Below, piece by piece: positions 62,315 through 64,000 of a stretch of DNA of 64,000 bases; position 1 is the first letter of the stretch; every line of letters begins with the position of its first letter. The translations under genes were made by a program, and so were the position numbers. The DNA is from Methanoregulaceae archaeon (lineage in GTDB: Archaea; Halobacteriota; Methanomicrobia; Methanomicrobiales; Methanospirillaceae). Under the pieces are notes generated by a model. That model was not told the origin of the DNA and made no database searches. It worked only from the letters and a program-made list of their open reading frames with translations. Location of the stretch: positions 1 through 64,000 of the forward strand of contig JACTVG010000004.1 of NCBI GenBank assembly GCA_015660965.1, in the 5' to 3' direction.

Positions 62315-64000
62315 AAAGGTATCTTAAGGTCAAAAGCCTTGCGGATGTCATGACGTTATTAAAGACTTCGTTTACCTGCATTCCATCCGTTGAATATGTC
62401 AAACTTGAGGACTCGGTTGGACGAATTACAGCCACTCCAATAATTGCACGTTACTCAGTGCCTGAGATTCATCTTGCAGCAATGGACGGAATATCTGTTA
62501 AAACTGAGAGTACATCATGTGCAAGTGAACAGAATCCTATCACGTTAAAGGATGCAATACGGATAAACACGGGGAACGTTGTGCCCAGAGATTATGATGC
62601 AGTTATCATGATTGAAGACGTGTGGGCTGAGGGGGATTCATTTACAATTCGTAAAGCAGCAGCTCCATGGCAACATATTCGTCCTGCTGGTGAGGATATC
62701 GGAGAATTAGAGATGGTATTACCATCACGGCACAAAATTCGCCCGCATGAGCTTGGTGCACTTGCTGCATATGGAATAACTGAAGTAGAAGTGCTCACTA
62801 TAAATGTTGGATTAATTCCGACTGGGAGTGAGCTTGTCAACCAAGGTTCTCGACCAAAACCTGGACAAGTTGTAGAGAGTAACACAGTAATGGCGACAGC
62901 AATACTTACTTCTGTCGGTGCCAAATGTACGCGATACCCAATGGTAAGAGATGATCCTTCTCTTATTCGCAAAGCTATTTCCAAAGCAATCATTGAGAAC
63001 GAGATTGTTATTGTCTCTGCTGGTTCGTCTGCAGGAACAAAGGACTTTACCGCAGATGCTATTTTGAATCTCGGCGAGGTTCTAGTTCACGGAATTGCCA
63101 TTAAACCTGGCAAACCAGCAATTATCGGGAGAATAACGGGAAAACCGGTAATTGGCATGCCAGGATATCCGCTTTCTGCTCTTACAGTTCTTCGAGAAAT
63201 TATATCCCCACTACTTGAGCTATACGGTCTTACATTTCCCAATCCAGAGACTGTCAATGCCCGACTAACTTCGACAATCCATAAAGATATTGGCACCGAT
63301 GAATTTGTTCTCTGTGCGACAGGTAAAGTCGGTGATCACTGGGTCATTTCACCATTGTCAAGAGGGGCTGGAGTGCAGATGAGTGCAGTGAGAGCAAATG
63401 CATATCTCAAAGTTCCTAATCAACTTGAAGGATTCGAAACAGGAGAGAATGTTGAATCAACACTTATGGTGTCACGTGATGAAGCGGAACAAGCGCTACT
63501 TATAACTGGAAGTCATGATCCGGTACTTGACCACCTTGCCAATATGCTGCGGAGAACTGGTATTGATCTTCACTCAACACATGCGGGTAGTATGGGAGGT
63601 ATACTTGCCTTAAAAAAAGACGAATGTCATGCGGCACCGATGCATTTACTCGCGAAGGATGGGAGCTACAACACCCAATATTTAAAAAAATATCTACCCG
63701 GAGAAAACCTAATCCTAGTCTGTGTTGCAGGTAGGCAACAAGGAATTGTTTCCCGAAATGGCATTAGTTTCAAGGAAATCCGAAATTATACATTCGTGAA
63801 CCGACAAAAAGGCTCTGGAACTCGGATGCTTCTTGACTTCGAACTAAAAAAAGCCGGTATGAATCCTTCAATTATCTGTGGATATGACCGAGAAGTTACA
63901 ACTCATCTCGCTGTGGCGCTAGCGGTGAAATCTGGTGAAGCAGATGCCGGGATATGTGTTTATTCAGCAGCAAAATCACTCGGTCTCCAATTCGTTCCAA
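62308..64000 (+). CDS. moeA: MoeA with C-terminal periplasmic-binding-like domain (partial at window edge)
   Basis: The frame is open from GTG 62308 to the window end, about 564 codons. The first 400 residues repeat the MoeA plan (MDGISVKTES in place of SVVDGFAV, SAGSSAGTKDFT, GMPGYPLSAL). From about residue 400 the sequence continues as an extracellular-solute-binding-like domain (SHDPVLDHLANML, GSMGGILAL, NRQKGSGTRMLLD), of the LysR/molybdate-sensing type often fused to MoeA. It overlaps the previous gene by 7 nt, with GAGG before the GTG. The 3' end lies beyond the window. Confidence 0.9.
   Translation, partial: MVKRYLKVKSLADVMTLLKTSFTCIPSVEYVKLEDSVGRITATPIIARYSVPEIHLAAMDGISVKTESTSCASEQNPITLKDAIRINTGNVVPRDYDAVIMIEDVWAEGDSFTIRKAAAPWQHIRPAGEDIGELEMVLPSRHKIRPHELGALAAYGITEVEVLTINVGLIPTGSELVNQGSRPKPGQVVESNTVMATAILTSVGAKCTRYPMVRDDPSLIRKAISKAIIENEIVIVSAGSSAGTKDFTADAILNLGEVLVHGIAIKPGKPAIIGRITGKPVIGMPGYPLSALTVLREIISPLLELYGLTFPNPETVNARLTSTIHKDIGTDEFVLCATGKVGDHWVISPLSRGAGVQMSAVRANAYLKVPNQLEGFETGENVESTLMVSRDEAEQALLITGSHDPVLDHLANMLRRTGIDLHSTHAGSMGGILALKKDECHAAPMHLLAKDGSYNTQYLKKYLPGENLILVCVAGRQQGIVSRNGISFKEIRNYTFVNRQKGSGTRMLLDFELKKAGMNPSIICGYDREVTTHLAVALAVKSGEADAGICVYSAAKSLGLQFVP

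Overview
The window is archaeal, from a methanogen most like the Methanomicrobiales or a close relative in Methanomicrobia. The 16S rRNA start, the eukaryote-like ribosomal proteins (S3Ae, L18e, P0/P1), RNA polymerase subunits D, K and N, and F420 biosynthesis (CofC, CofE, CofG) are archaeal. The methanogen-type seryl-tRNA synthetase, tetrahydrofolate-type C1 enzymes (GlyA, FolD) and PAS-rich orphan histidine kinases point to that group; the genus is not certain. Base composition is moderately AT-rich by eye. I see no CRISPR array, insertion sequence or integrated virus; most of the region is conserved chromosomal core.

Layout. 1-323 is the 5' end of a 16S rRNA gene (minus strand), preceded by its leader and promoter. 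782-5585 (minus) carries a coiled-coil protein, SMC and ScpA. 5900-9578 (plus) runs glyA, folD, a dihydropteroate synthase-like gene and cofE. A bacterial-type RNase III and cofC (minus), a small histidine kinase (minus), and then cofG-purC-purS-purQ-ftrB (plus) follow. 15090-16742 is a UbiB-family kinase and 16809-18050 an orphan DNA methyltransferase. 18136-31650 (minus) is one long archaeal superoperon: tRNA-Ser, S13, S4, S11, RpoD, L18e, L13, S9, RpoN, tRNA-Pro, RpoK, enolase, S2, MEMO1, the mevalonate-branch genes mvk-ipk-fni, RNase J, idsA and gltX. It joins translation, transcription and isoprenoid (archaeal lipid) synthesis.

31777-33972 is a large multi-PAS sensor kinase. 34313-39154 (minus) is a cluster of six consecutive CBS-domain genes, the most distinctive accessory block. 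39415-40481 is an Era-like GTPase and a zinc-ribbon partner. 40697-46110 (plus) is S15, a RecJ-like DHH phosphoesterase, Pcc1 (KEOPS), type-2 SerRS, S3Ae and archaeal phosphoglycerate mutase. It is preceded by a hand-folded, cloverleaf-like RNA leader upstream of S15. 46120-47807 holds a beta-helix/bactofilin-like protein and a methyltransferase-like protein. 47870-51232 (minus) is a two-regulator plus helicase operon, divergent from hypF (51289-53523). Then come an isolated viral-primase-type domain and a radical SAM protein. 55126-60788 (minus) is dtdA-ftsZ-secE-spt5-L11-L1-P0-P1. The window closes with a small cysteine-rich ORF and two tandem moeA genes, the second cut by the window edge.

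The most unusual items are the structured S15 leader with a palindromic promoter, the six-gene CBS cluster with its own palindromic operator-like site, the bacterial-type RNase III with intact catalytic residues but no first helix, the DtdA with a C-terminal extension ending in a tRNase Z-like motif, and P0 lacking its usual acidic tail. All functions come from reading motifs; no database search was run.
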